A DNA stretch of 64,000 bases, taken from Megamerina dolium (Eukaryota; Arthropoda; Insecta; Diptera; Megamerinidae). The position numbers and the translations under genes are program-made. Positions 23,881 to 34,865 of this stretch are shown here, one piece after another (positions within the stretch are counted from its first letter, which is position 1; every line of letters begins with the position of its first letter). The stretch lies in contig OY978528.1 of the NCBI GenBank assembly GCA_963854835.1, positions 31,541,335-31,605,334 on the forward strand, written 5' to 3'. Below the pieces are notes generated by a model. That model did not search any database. It had not been told where the DNA came from and was given only the letters and a program-made list of their open reading frames with translations.

Positions 23881-25193
23881 TTGTAAAGGGTTATCCATTT
23901 TGCGGTTTCAAAAGTAAATGTAAATAAAACACATATAAAATATTTTTTATCATGATATTTCTTTTTTATTATAAAGTTTGAACGTTGACATTATGTGTGA
24001 AATACTACATCATTTAAATGACCACCACGCGAATTGTTGCAAGCATCGATTCTTTTGAGGTAATTTTCAACCACTTTTTGACACATATTGGGCGGTATCT
24101 CAGCCATAACGTGACGAATGTTGGTTTTTAGGTGCTCAAGAGTTAAAGGTTTATCTGCATAAACACGGTCTTTCGGGTAGCCCCACAAAAAAAAGTCAAG
24201 CGGTGCAAATCGCATGATCTTGGTGGCCATTTGATATCGCCACGACGAGAAATTACGCGGCCAGAAAATTTCTCTTGCAATAAAGCCATATTCGCTCGAG
24301 TTGTGTGGCATGTGGCACCGTCTTATTGAAACCACATATTCTCTAAGTCGTATTCTTCAATAACAGGCAAAAAAAGTCGGTTATCATATGACCATAACGC
24401 TCCGAATTGACGGTGACAGTCGTTCCATCGTCGTTTTCGAAGAAGTAAGGTCCAATCACACCTCCGGACCAAATAGCGCACCAAGCAGTGACTTTTTGTG
24501 GGTGTAGTGGCCTCTCTTCAATTACTTGAGGATTCTCAGAACCCCAAATACGACAATTTTGTTTGTTAACATACCCACCGAGTGAGAAATGTGCTTCGTC
24601 GCTGAAGAAAATTTTGTTCGAAAAATCGCCGTCCACCGCCTGTTGTTCAAGCACTCATTCGACGTATCTACGACGTTGTGAATGGTCAGCTGGCTTCAGT
24701 TGTTGTGTGAGCTGGATTTTATATGGATGTAGGTGTAGATCCAAATGCAAAATACGCCATAATGTGCCGTAAGACAGTCCTAATTCCAGAGAACGACGAG
24801 GAATCGACACATTCGGGTCTTCGGCAACACTTTCACTTACAGCAGCGATATTTTCGGTGGTACGAGCGAAACGATGATGCACAGGCCTTACAATATCTGT
24901 AACCGATCCAGTCTCTTCATAATTATTCACAATTTTGCCAATTGCTTGCGTAGTTGCACGATTATGTAAAGCATAATCTCCTCTTAAAGCACGATATGTG
25001 GCTGTGGCAGAATCACCATTTTTGTAGGAGGTTTTTACAATTTTAATGCGTTGTGCGATAGTTAAGCGATCCATTTTCGCAAATGTCAGACTTTGAACTG
25101 AAAAAGAAAGAAATTGTTTTAACAACTTAGTTTGACAGATGTCGAATTCTAGCCCTATACTTTTGAAACCGCGAAATGGATAACCCTTTACAA
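23881..25193 (-). mobile_element. DD41D (VS-type) Tc1/mariner element, copy 1
   Basis: This 1,313-bp element is flanked by TA at 23879-23880 and 25194-25195. Both ends begin TTGTAAAGGGTTATCCATTT, with the inverted match continuing for about 34 bp (one C/T difference). On the minus strand it has about 120 bp of 5' leader, the transposase gene and a 3' end of about 110 bp. It is the reference for the rearranged copy at 32142-33656. Confidence 0.9.
23991..25074 (-). pseudogene. DD41D-type transposase, inactive copy 1
   Basis: Starts MDRLTIAQRIKIVKTSYKNG, an N-terminal helix-turn-helix, with a second DNA-binding segment (VSIPRRSLELGLSYGTLWRI). The catalytic core shows FFSDEAHFSLGGYVNKQNC (first D), VWFQ-stop-DGATCHT (second D after a TAA in place of the second Gln) and PLDFFLWGYPKD (third D). 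Forty-one residues separate the second and third aspartates once the frame is followed, which defines the DD41D (VISITOR-like) group. Lesions: TGA at 24657-24655, the TAA near 24327 and a one-base loss near 24210. The C terminus is NSRGGHLNDVVFHT. Length about 361 codons. Confidence 0.85.
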
Positions 25194-25424
25194 TATATAA
25201 CTCCGCTATAAAATGCCAAAGTTATATTAAAAATATCGTTTTGGCTGTTTTTCGTGAGGTAAAAAAAAAACATTATTTTAACGGTGCCGAAGATAACCTT
25301 TCTAATAAGGGCTGAAAATTTTCAAGCGTATTTCTTTTGTATGGCGTGGGGTCCAAACTAAAGTACAAGTCAGAATACAACCATTTTATACATATGTCTA
25401 TGTTCTTCGCTCCAAATTCCTAGC

Positions 25425-26062
25425 GCTGACAGACTTTCCATTGCTTGATCCCTTTTCGTACTTAAAGCGTGTTCCGGATATAACGTTTTTGGCTGGAGCA
25501 TGTTGTTTCAGTCGCCCGTTGTGTCGATGATTGTATGTTAATCGGTACTCGCCATCAATTTGAATAGGCTACAAGCAAGCAACTTATGGGAGGTAGGAAG
25601 TGTTGAGGCTTCTACGCCATATATATTCTTTCTTTATATACTTCTGTTGCCATTACAACCGAAAATCGATGTAGGCCAAATATCACACGCTTCGCCAGCT
25701 ACCTGTTTCCTACGGTATATGGTGTTAGTTAGAAATTCCAAGAACCGTCAGGTTCTCCAGTACTTGGTCTGCCCACTGAGGTTAGGTTCACCTCTTTTGC
25801 GTCGCCCATCAGTGGGTTTCGAAGATAACTCTTTCTTAGCTGGAGCGTGATCTTCCATTCGCTCGAAAATGACCTAGACAGCGCAGCTCCAGAACTTGAA
25901 TTCCCTTTACTATGGATGTTCCTTATTTCATACTCGCCGCCAACACAAATAGGTCCAATGATCTTGCGTAGGACTTTTCTCTCGAAAACTCCGAGAAGTC
26001 TCTCATCTGAGGTATAAATTGTTAATGATTCGGCGCCATATGTTAGGACATGATAAATTATC
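25425..26062 (-). mobile_element. RTE-like LINE remnants
   Basis: At 26062-25900 the minus strand reads VLTYGAESLTIYTSDERLLG then VFERKVLRKIIGPICVGGEY, the polyprotein C terminus. It then degenerates to an end near 25735 (VGRPSTGEPDGSWNF). A second piece at 25570-25425 reads PIQIDGEYRLTYNHR then KNVISGTRFKYEKG. The two may be one element broken by an insertion or two copies. The 25735-25770 segment also matches the last bases of the window. Confidence 0.7.
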
Positions 26063-26104
26063 CAATACCAAAGCATTGTATTTGCTTTGATTGCGTATTA
26101 AATA

Positions 26105-26620
26105 GCATCTGGATGTAAACCTGTCTGGGAGTGTTCATATGCTCTAGTCAAACTGTAATAATGTACTTAGGAAATGAAATGGCAGATGTCTTCGCTAGGA
26201 AAGAGACGGAAAGGATGCTTCAATAAATTGATTGAGCATAGACAATGAGCCAATAATGTGCCACTGACTCACTTCGTATAGGCATATCGGCATATTAATC
26301 AGAAGATACTGCAAACATTAAAAGTAATTCACTCAAAGATAATCCTAAAGGAGATGGTAATTACAATGGTGATATCCCATGGTTGAACCACAGAGAAGTT
26401 TTGAGTTTATCATCAAGGAGAGTAGAATCTTTGAAGAGTGGCAAGTGTAATATGCAGTTGGGCGCTGTTATTACCATCCCAAATTTCTGGAAACCCAAAA
26501 CGCTTCATATTGTGCAATGAGGTAAATATGTGGTACTTAGTGATCACTTCATTCTCTTAATTGGGATGTTTACAAATTTGAGAAAACTATTTGAAGCAAT
26601 AGATTCAACTCATGCTTATT
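26105..26620 (+). mobile_element. Probable LINE RNase H remnant
   Basis: The + strand reads GNEMADVFARKETERML near 26175-26225, the conserved last motif of retrotransposon RNase H, followed by a damaged C-terminal stretch. No other domain is readable. The clade cannot be given. Confidence 0.4.
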
Positions 26621-27048
26621 GAAACAAATAAAAATTTCTTGGTAGGTTGGCGCAAATCTATATTTTTGTATATGTTTATTTGCATGACCATGTGTTATTG
26701 ACAGGATATCATTATTGCGATTATTATATTATTATTATTATTGATCGCAATCATCAGCCGTCGTTATTGTCGACGTCCCCAAAATCATCTCCATTGTCAT
26801 TGTTATTGCCATAGAATACTATATGCTGTGCATGTAATGTATATATACAAAAAATATATGAAAATATTTTCAGTGGTATCGCTCTTATGTACATAATATA
26901 CATACACACACCTACTAAATAAATATCATTACATATTATTGTTATTGTTGTTATTGGTAGAATGACGAATATAATTCACAGACGCATTTTTATGCCACAC
27001 AAAGTCAGCACAGTCAGCTAGTCACCCAACAGCAGTAATCATAACAAC

Positions 27049-27087
<39 letters not shown>

Positions 27088-28235
27088 CATCATCATCATT
27101 ATCATCATAATAATCGTTCGATTCCCAAACCGAGAGTAACGAATTGTATTGTACAGTTGAAATGAAATTGACTCCATGATCTTTTCGCGTTGCTACTTAC
27201 AAGTACGTACATACTTGTGCATACACAAATAACTAAGCGAGTGACAACCAACAGTTGTCGATGCCAATACAGAGTATACAACTTCTGTTTCCTATCGATT
27301 TTCATTCATTTGTGTAAAAGCCAACAAACATGAATGTACCTACTGGGTGGGGTGGGAAGGATGAGTTCATTCGGTGATGGTTGTGATTTTGGCAGCAGCA
27401 ATGATGGGTGGTATAAACTTTTGGTGGTTCATGGTTGTGAATCATGAAGCAAATATGAAACGTAAGAAAAGTGAATAAAAAAACGTTATATTATGAGCTT
27501 TTCAGGCACCGCATACACATACACATGCGTTCACATGCACGAGCCCATCCATACTTGTATAGACGAATAAATATACTTTGTGTCATGAAGTAGAAAAAAT
27601 GCGATAAAAGATTATAAAATATATTTCATGTGCGCCGCAGCAACAGCAGTGACGCACAAATGTGTCCTAACTGCTGCTGTTGTGCATAGGATGGCGGTAC
27701 GGGTGACATCTGTTTCAGACATCTTTTAATAAAATTTTCATCTTTATTACAAAACGATTGTTTTATGTGATGCCATCAAATTATTCTCCTACTGTTACAA
27801 GCTATTACTACTCTTTCATCCAAACTTCCATCGAGTTATTATCGTATTATTATTGTATTATTATTGCCATCGTTGGTCGAGTGTGAATTGCGTAAAATGA
27901 GTGCTCAACGGTGGCGATTCACTCTTAATGATCTGAAGTTGTTTTGTATTCAATTTTTTTTTTTTGTTACACTGATTCATATGACGTGGGAGTGGGTGTG
28001 TCAATGAAGTATTGTAGTTATAAATGATATAGCTCTATTGTAGGTACATATATTGTTCGTATAAAAATAATAATTAGATTGCAACACTCTGTTTGTTAAT
28101 TAAATCAAGTTTGATTGGTTATTATTTATGTGCAATATTTTTAATTGCCAACCAATGCTGAACATATCTTTCAGTAGTCTTGTGTAAATTTTTCTTATTC
28201 TAAAAAGTATCCTCGAACGACTTGGGGTTTCAAGC
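26621..28235. other. Intergenic sequence with trinucleotide runs
   Basis: Contains an AAT run followed by CAT repeats (about 27045-27100), ATT runs near 26725-26745 and 27840-27870, and short TG/CA tracts. No gene or mobile element was recognised. Confidence 0.5.
27045..27100. repeat. (AAT)n then (CAT)n microsatellite
   Basis: About 14 AAT units followed directly by CAT units. Confidence 0.95.
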
Positions 28236-28250
28236 CTGCCAGTGTCATTA

Positions 28251-28594
28251 AAAAAAAATAAATATGTGGCACTTAAAGCCCCAAAGGACTCATTGGCCGA
28301 GCTTCTCTTCCATTACTGTTGTGCGTCTTAAATTTGGACAGTATTAGAAGGGACCTACTTATTTTAGCCGGTTCCGAACGGCAGAACACTTGTGACATCA
28401 CTTTTTCTGAGCTTTGTCACAGAGTTCTTTAAGAAGCTTTTTCATGGCAAGTTGTTACTGTCGGAAGAATTGCCAATTGCTTGCCGACAGGTGGGTACCA
28501 TTCGAAAGAAAAATCTTTTCGATATTAAATTTGTTATGCATCAGCCGGGGATTGAACCCACGACCTACAGATCAGAAGGCGAACACACTAACCA
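28251..28594 (-). mobile_element. tRNA-derived SINE, copy C with 15-bp TSD
   Basis: A perfect 15-bp direct repeat CTGCCAGTGTCATTA flanks the element (28236-28250 and 28595-28609). On the minus strand the copy starts at AGTGGTTAGTGTG, so the first 12 or so bases of the tRNA head including half of the A box are missing. It then has the B box GGTTCAATCCC, the full body and an A/T tail (28251-28263). The perfect duplication shows a clean retroposition event. Confidence 0.92.
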
Positions 28595-28600
28595 CTGCCA

Positions 28601-28675
28601 GTGTCATTACTATTACTATTATTATAATTATTATTGGTGTATTATTATCATTATTATTGCTATTATTAGTATAGT
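28601..28675. repeat. ATT-rich microsatellite
   Basis: Irregular ACT/ATT/TTA trinucleotide repeats directly after the SINE target duplication. Confidence 0.85.
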
Positions 28676-29382
28676 TATGCAAATAATTATTGTATAAACA
28701 TTATTTGGTTGATTTCAATTTAAATATGGTCGCGTGGACTATTATTCATACAAGCATATAACCAAGAACAAGAATACTAAATGAAGTCTATAAATATTTA
28801 ATACATTAATGTAAATTCAAATGTACATACAAGTAGTAGTAATTTACAATATAATTTACAACAGCCATTTCATCAAGAACAGCCATGGTGGTAAACACCA
28901 GCAATATCATTTAAATACGATAATAACAACTATAATTAAATCATTGAAAATAATAAAATAAATTAAAAAGCCAAAGTGAGGAAATTGTGAACCGCATAAA
29001 TTAATGTAATTTGTGGTGGTATTGTGTCAATTAATAAAGTAATTTGATGTTAATAAGCTTGCATGTTCGTATGCATTTTACAATGAGTAGAAAAAAAACA
29101 ATATATACACATTATTGACAACAAATTATGTAGATATGCAAAAGAGAGCATTTTTCGAGGATATGGTGAAAAATATTTAAAATGTTGCTATTAAGGTATA
29201 TGATTTTATAGCAATTTCATTTTTGAAATCAACATTTTTGAATTTCATCTTTGTAGTTTTGTCTACATTTTGTTCAGCATCTCTTTGGCAATAATTAGTA
29301 TTATTCAAGAGATTAGCAAGTTGGTGCAATGTGAATACTGTAGTGAACCACTTATTCTAATAAATACTTGTAAACTATTTGA
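28676..29382. other. Intergenic sequence, no feature seen
   Basis: AT-rich, without recognised gene or mobile element. Confidence 0.5.
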
Positions 29383-29714
29383 ATTAATCGTTTATTCGAA
29401 TAGTCTGATTAATTAAATTCTTGATTAATCAATTATTCTATTAATCAAAATATAAATTATTCGATCAATCAGAATTTTGATTAGTAAAAATATTCTTCAT
29501 TTTTAGTTTTTCTTTGTTTTTGAAATTTTATTTGGGAATAAAAATGAATAAAATGAATAAATTCACAGATTCGTAGATTCTAATGATTTTATTCTGATTT
29601 CGATTTTTGTATATTCGAAATTATGATTATTTGAATAATTTCTTTTTTGGTTAATTGAATAATTGATTAATCAACAATTTTGATTAATAAAATTTTTCGA
29701 CTAAACGATTAATC
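29383..29714. repeat. Inverted-repeat (foldback) AT-rich element
   Basis: The left arm (29383-29450) and the reverse complement of the right arm (29644-29714) both start ATTAATCGTTTA and share TTGATTAATCAATTATTC, about 80% identity over 68 bp with one gap. The arms and spacer are rich in TAAT and ATTA. It could be a MITE; target duplications were not resolved. Confidence 0.65.
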
Positions 29715-29895
29715 GCCCGTTTTAATTTTTGTCAAATACAAAATTATAATTTAACATTATTCCAAATTGTCCATTTAGTTTCTTTAATAAAGTTTTAATT
29801 AGACATGATAAAAAAATATAGTACAGGTGTACAAGTATATTTTAAATGATTTTTCTTCTCTTTTACACGTTATTTTAAAAAATTGATACAATATA

Positions 29896-30365
29896 CACGG
29901 TGCGACAATTATGTATTAAGACTGCCTCTAGAAAACACAATTAAAACACGATATCTGCTAATTTTTCGGTATATTTATGCCATCGTCGAATCCCGTTGTA
30001 TGGTCTGAATGTCATTAAAAAAGCATCCTTTCAACTTCAATTTCAGTTTTGGGAACAAAAAGAAGTCGTACGGTGCCAAATCAGGTGAATACGACGGGTG
30101 ATTCAACACACAGACCTGATTCCGAGCCAAAAATTGACGAACAATGAGTGCTGTATGTTAAATTTCATGTTAAAATTTCAACATCAAACGAACACGTGTT
30201 TTGTAAAATGAATGTCAATAAACATTAAATGTCAACCAAATGCCATGAAATTAGTAGAGTTAGTAGATGAAGGTCGAAGCTTCAAAATGCATGTACTCAC
30301 ATATAGATGGCGCGCTTGGTCGCTGAGATATGGTTCGAGTCTTAATACATATTTGTCGCACCATG
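29896..30365 (-). mobile_element. mariner deletion derivative (470 bp)
   Basis: Flanked by TA at 29894-29895 and 30366-30367. The ends are CACGGTGCGACAATTATGTA and, in reverse complement, CATGGTGCGACAAATATGTA, with the match extending to about 28 bp. On the minus strand around 30150-29990 it retains the transposase C-terminal segment IVRQFLARNQVCVLNHPSYS and SPDLAPYDFFLFPKLKLKLK (third catalytic D). The first two thirds of the gene are deleted. It sits directly beside the mariner remnant at 30370-31400, which is a different subfamily. Confidence 0.85.
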
Positions 30366-30369
30366 TATT

Positions 30370-31400
30370 TTATTCAAAATATTTTCATTCGCAATCTATA
30401 AAATTTTACCATCTTTGAGGGAAAGCTTAAAATGCTTCTCAATAGAACCGCTCATCTTTTGAGTCCAAGAACGTATCGACTCAATTTTTGATACTTTCGC
30501 CTGAAGTGAAGAGTACTCCGGACAGAGCATTCTCTATTGATGGAAATAAGTGGTAGTCAGAGGGAGCAATGTCTGGGTTATATGGCAGTTGGGGTAAGAC
30601 TTTCCATTCGCTATTTTCCAATTATGTTTCAACGCGTTGAGCAACTTGTGGCCGAGCATTGTCAATGGCTCATGTTTGGTTGACCATTTCGGCCGCTTTT
30701 GGTTCAATGCTCGCTTGAATTTGATGTGTAGTTGTAGGCAGCGTTCGCTATTAATGGTTTCACCCGGTTTTGGTAGCATATAATACACCATACCCTTCTG
30801 ATCCCACCAAATACAAAGTATCACCTTCGAACTGTAGATATTCGGGTTTGGAGTCGATTTGGCTGGTTGGCCTGGTCTCACGATGCAAAATAGACTTCAT
30901 TTTGTACCATTGAAGCAGCATTTCAGATATGCAAAATCGCCCCCGATTATGGAACACTATTTCCCACTCCCAAAGATTCAGCAAGCTCCTTTTGAGTTTG
31001 ACATGTGTCTTGGCCGAATAAAGCCTCCAAGTAGGTGTCTTAATGTTCTTTATCGCTTGCATGAAAATCGCAATTTTTGCATAAGTTGAAATTGCTGAAG
31101 CATGTACTCCATAAGCCTCACACAGTATGTGATGACATTCCGCCGTACTTTTTTTCAGACGAAAACAAACACGCAAAGCTTCTAACGAATAGAATTTTGT
31201 AGGCATAAACGATGACATAGTCTCAGTTAAAAGAAAATATGTTTACACTTCGAAAGAATGACACATACTGATTACAATAGTCTAGTGTTGACGCTTTAAC
31301 ACGAAGACAGTTGCCACATTATCCAGTGTAACTTAATTCTATTAACGTTCTCAGTTGGAAATCAATTAAAATATAATCTACAACCAATATTATTTTCATC
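30370..31400 (-). mobile_element. Decayed mariner-like element
   Basis: The minus strand starts MSSFMPTKFYSLEALRVCFR at 31218 and continues in broken frames through the linker to PGQPAKSTPNPNIYSSKVI, CIWWDQKGMVYYMLPKPGET and LKRALNQKRP, with a ruined catalytic end. The first catalytic D (TGDEKW) is lost in a deletion near 30880, and the last D is unreadable. It is the same family as 1690-2480. Non-coding flanks match between the two copies, including 'gttgccacat' near 31310. Terminal repeats were not identified. Confidence 0.78.
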
Positions 31401-32141
31401 GGATAATTTTTACCAAATTTTAAAAAATCTGATATTTAGAAAATATGTATTTGTATGTGTATCATATCTGCATCATATCATGGAACATATATGTTTATTT
31501 TGCATAAGTTAGCACTTTTTTCAATTGTCCGCGCGCGTTTATAACACCCATAAGGTAATGTGACCGGTATGGTCAAATATATGCATATATGTAGTATTGA
31601 TTAAAATCATAACACCGATTGTTCTTGAAAAAGGGGCTTTGCATTTGCTTAAGTAAGTAATTAAGAAATCAAGCTGCTCCCGAAAAATTAAAACTACACT
31701 GAGCGCTTCGTTCAACCTTAGAAAAAACATTATTGACATAATTGGTAAACAGGCGGTTAACAAGTGCATAAGCTTCTGTGACCAAACTGTTCAAATACAA
31801 ACATGTAAAGATTTTCTCACCCATTGCGTTGTAATTGTTTATTTATGTGTATATTCTATATATATTATATATTTTTTTATTTTATTTTGTTGTTTATGTA
31901 TGTTTTCTGTGTTATTTTTACTGACATGGTATTGCATTGATTTATGCATGATGAAACAAAATTAACCAACTGGAAAATGGTGATTTTTATGCGAATATTT
32001 CGCAAATACATACTAAAAAAGAAAACACACACAGAATTTATTTTAAAAATAAATATTGCAACAGTACCGTACGCATGTGTAAGAATACATATTGTGGAAA
32101 AAGTGTCCGGAATTTGGCAATAAAACACAATACTACATGTA
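31401..32141. other. Intergenic sequence, no feature seen
   Basis: AT-rich sequence without recognised genes or elements, ending at the TA that precedes the rearranged DD41D element. Confidence 0.5.
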
Positions 32142-33656
32142 TTGTAAAGGGTTATCCATTTTGCGGTTTCAAAAGTAAATGTAAATAAAACACATATAAA
32201 ATATTTTTTATCATGATATTTCTTTTTTATTATAAAGCTTGAACGTTGACATTATGTGTGACATAATACATCATTTAAATGACCACCACGCGAATTGTTG
32301 CAATCATCGATTCTTTTGAGGTAATTTTCAACCACTTTTTGACACATATTGGGCGGTATCTCAGCCATAACGTGACGAATGTTGGTTTTTAGGTACTCAA
32401 GAGTTAAAGGTTTATTTAAAACAATTTCTTCCTTTTTCAGTTCAAAGTCTGACATTTGCGAAAATGGATCGCTTAACTATCGCACAACGCATTAAAATTG
32501 TAAAAACCTACTACAAAAATGGTGATTCTGCCACAGCCACATATCGTGCTTTAAGAGGAGATTATGGTTTACATAATCGTGCAACTACGCAAGCAATTGG
32601 CAAAATTGTGAAGAAATATGAAGAGACTGGATCGGTTACAGATATTGTAAGGCCTGTGCATCATCGTTTCGCTCGTACCACCGAAAATATCGCTGCTGTA
32701 AGTGAAAGTGTTGCCGAAGACCCGAATGTGTCGATTCCTCTTCGTTCTCAGGAATTAGGACTGTCTTACGGCACATTATGGCGTATTTTGCATTTGGATC
32801 TACACCTACATCCATATAAAATCCAGCTCACACAACAACTGAAGCCAGCTGACCATTCACAACGTCGTAGATACGTCGAATGAGTGCTTGAACAACAGGC
32901 GGTGGACGGCGATTTTTCGAACAAAATTTTCTTCAGCGACGAAGCACATTTCTCACTCGGTGGGTATGTTAACAAACAAAATTGTCGTATTTGGGGTTCT
33001 GAGAATCCTCAAGTAATTGAAGAGAGGCCACTACATCCACAAAAAGTCACTGATTGGTGCGCTCTTTGGTCCGGAGGTGTGATTGGACCTTACTTCTTCG
33101 AAAATGACGATGGAACGACTGTCACCGTCAATTCGGAGCGTTATGGTCATATGCTAACCGACTTTTTTTTGCCTGTTATTGAAGAATACGACTTAGAGAA
33201 TATGTGGTTTCAACAAGACGGTGCCACATGCCACACAACTCGAGCGAATATGGCTTTATTGCAAGAGAAATTTTCTGGCCGCGTAATTTCTCGTCGTGGC
33301 GATATCAAATGGCCACCAAGATCATGCGATTTGCACCGCTTGGCTTTTTTTTGTGGGGCTACCCGAAAGACCGTGTTTATGCAGATAAACCTTTAACTCT
33401 TGAGCACCTAAAAACCAACATTCGTCACGTTATGGCTGAGATACCGCCCAATATGTGTCAAAAAGTGGTTGAAAATTACCTCAAAAGAATCGATGCTTGC
33501 AACAATTCGCGTGGTGGTCATTTAAATGATGTAGTATTTCACACATAATGTCAACGTTCAAACTTTATAATAAAAAAGAAATATCATGATAAAAAATATT
33601 TTATATGTGTTTTATTTACATTTACTTTTGAAACCGCAAAATGGATAACCCTTTAC
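32142..33656 (+). mobile_element. DD41D element copy 2 with duplicated inverted 3' end
   Basis: Compared with copy 1 (23881-25193), the native 5' terminus of 71 bp is absent. In its place 32142-32415 is an inverted copy of the element's own 3' end (33385-33656), including the last 50 or so codons of the transposase. The junction is between 32415 and 32416. The left end keeps TA plus TTGTAAAGGG. The right end stops at CCCTTTAC without the expected AA and TA. The element therefore has inverted arms of about 272 bp, a foldback structure. Confidence 0.88.
32464..33548 (+). pseudogene. DD41D-type transposase, inactive copy 2
   Basis: Begins MDRLTIAQRIKIVKTYYKNG and reads to RRRYVE before TGA at 32881-32883, at the same place as the stop in copy 1. 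It resumes VLEQQAVDGDFSNKIFFSDE (first D) and runs to WFQQDGATCHTTRANMAL (second D intact here). It then loses one base after RSCDL, again the same lesion as copy 1. In the restored frame the third catalytic position reads PLGFFLWGY, so the last Asp has become Gly. Ends NSRGGHLNDVVFHT-stop at 33548. It could not catalyse transposition even if the frame were intact. Confidence 0.85.
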
Positions 33657-34589
33657 CTTCATTTAACTTGGTGTACAATTGCTTGTAAAAGTCAATTATA
33701 AAAACTTCCTCGAAGTCCGAAAAAATCATGTGAATTTCATAAAAAGAAAGTAGCTAGTCTGCAAATTGTATAATTAATTGCGTAATATTCCATATTGTAT
33801 TTTGGGCGAAAAGGAACAACTGGAATAGGAAAAGTAAAGGGAAAACAAAAGAAAAAAGGGTCAAAGACAATGTTATGTTATGATTAATAAAATTTGGAAG
33901 AAATTAATTTTGTGTCTCCTTGATAGAGGTAATACAAAAAAAAAGAAAATATTAATAAGGGAAACAATAATTTTGACAGCTCTAAACATAACACAACATC
34001 ATCAGCAACAACCACTACTAGTGCTGGGGTTGTTGATAGATATGCCAAAACGGATGTTACCTTTAATGAATGTAATTTAGTAAAATTGAAGAAAGGGAAG
34101 AAGAGAAAATATTTGATACAAATATTATTAGCGCGCGCTACAATGACAACGATAGTAGAGAGGTGAAGTAGTATTAAGAAATAACAGTCAGTACATACAA
34201 TTGTAATAGCAATTGTAATTGTGTTTGTACACATGCATGTTTGTCACTTGGTGTGAGGCAATATGCCACAGATCTACTCTACATACATGTGCAAGATACA
34301 AGGGGCGCTTGTAACTGTAACAATAGCTACAACACCGACAACAAAACGCAAAAAGGCACAACACATCATCGCTATTGTTTCTCTTGTTGTCTATTGCATA
34401 TCACAATCTTAAAGGCAAACAAGCAGATACATATGCTTATACAATGGCAGTGGCACAACGAAGAACGTGGAATACCCTTGCAGTCCAACCGACAGTATAT
34501 TGGTCCTTGTAGATACTTACAGAGTGAGTAATTAAATACATCAAAATCGGAGAGGTGATACAAGCTCTTGACAACGGAATTCGTAAACT
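33657..34589. other. Intergenic sequence, no feature seen
   Basis: No recognisable gene. Open frames at 33880-34531 are low in complexity and lack domains. Confidence 0.5.
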
Positions 34590-34865
34590 AGTTCATATAA
34601 TTTGACCGCAATAATTGTAAATCAATGTGCTTGTGCGTTATCGTGGTGAAATAGAACTCTTTTCTCAGTCAAAATGGGCCGCCGTTTCACTTTCAAAACT
34701 TGTTGCAAAAAGTCCATGAAAATTTTGCTATTGGAACCTCAACAAATTCCCGTTAACCGTGTCTTCCGGGCGACCTAACCGCTCCTTATCAAATACAGCT
34801 ATACGATCATGTTTAAATTCGTTGCACCAATAACTAACAGTTGTCATAGGCAAAATTACAAAAAA
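34590..34865 (-). mobile_element. mariner-like remnant, internally deleted
   Basis: The minus strand from 34848 reads TTVSYWCNEFKHDRIAVFDK then ERLGRPEDTV, an N-terminal mariner DNA-binding segment, followed after a deletion by LQQVLKVKRRPIL and RVLFHHDNAQAH, the second catalytic block. Terminal repeats were not found. Confidence 0.55.
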
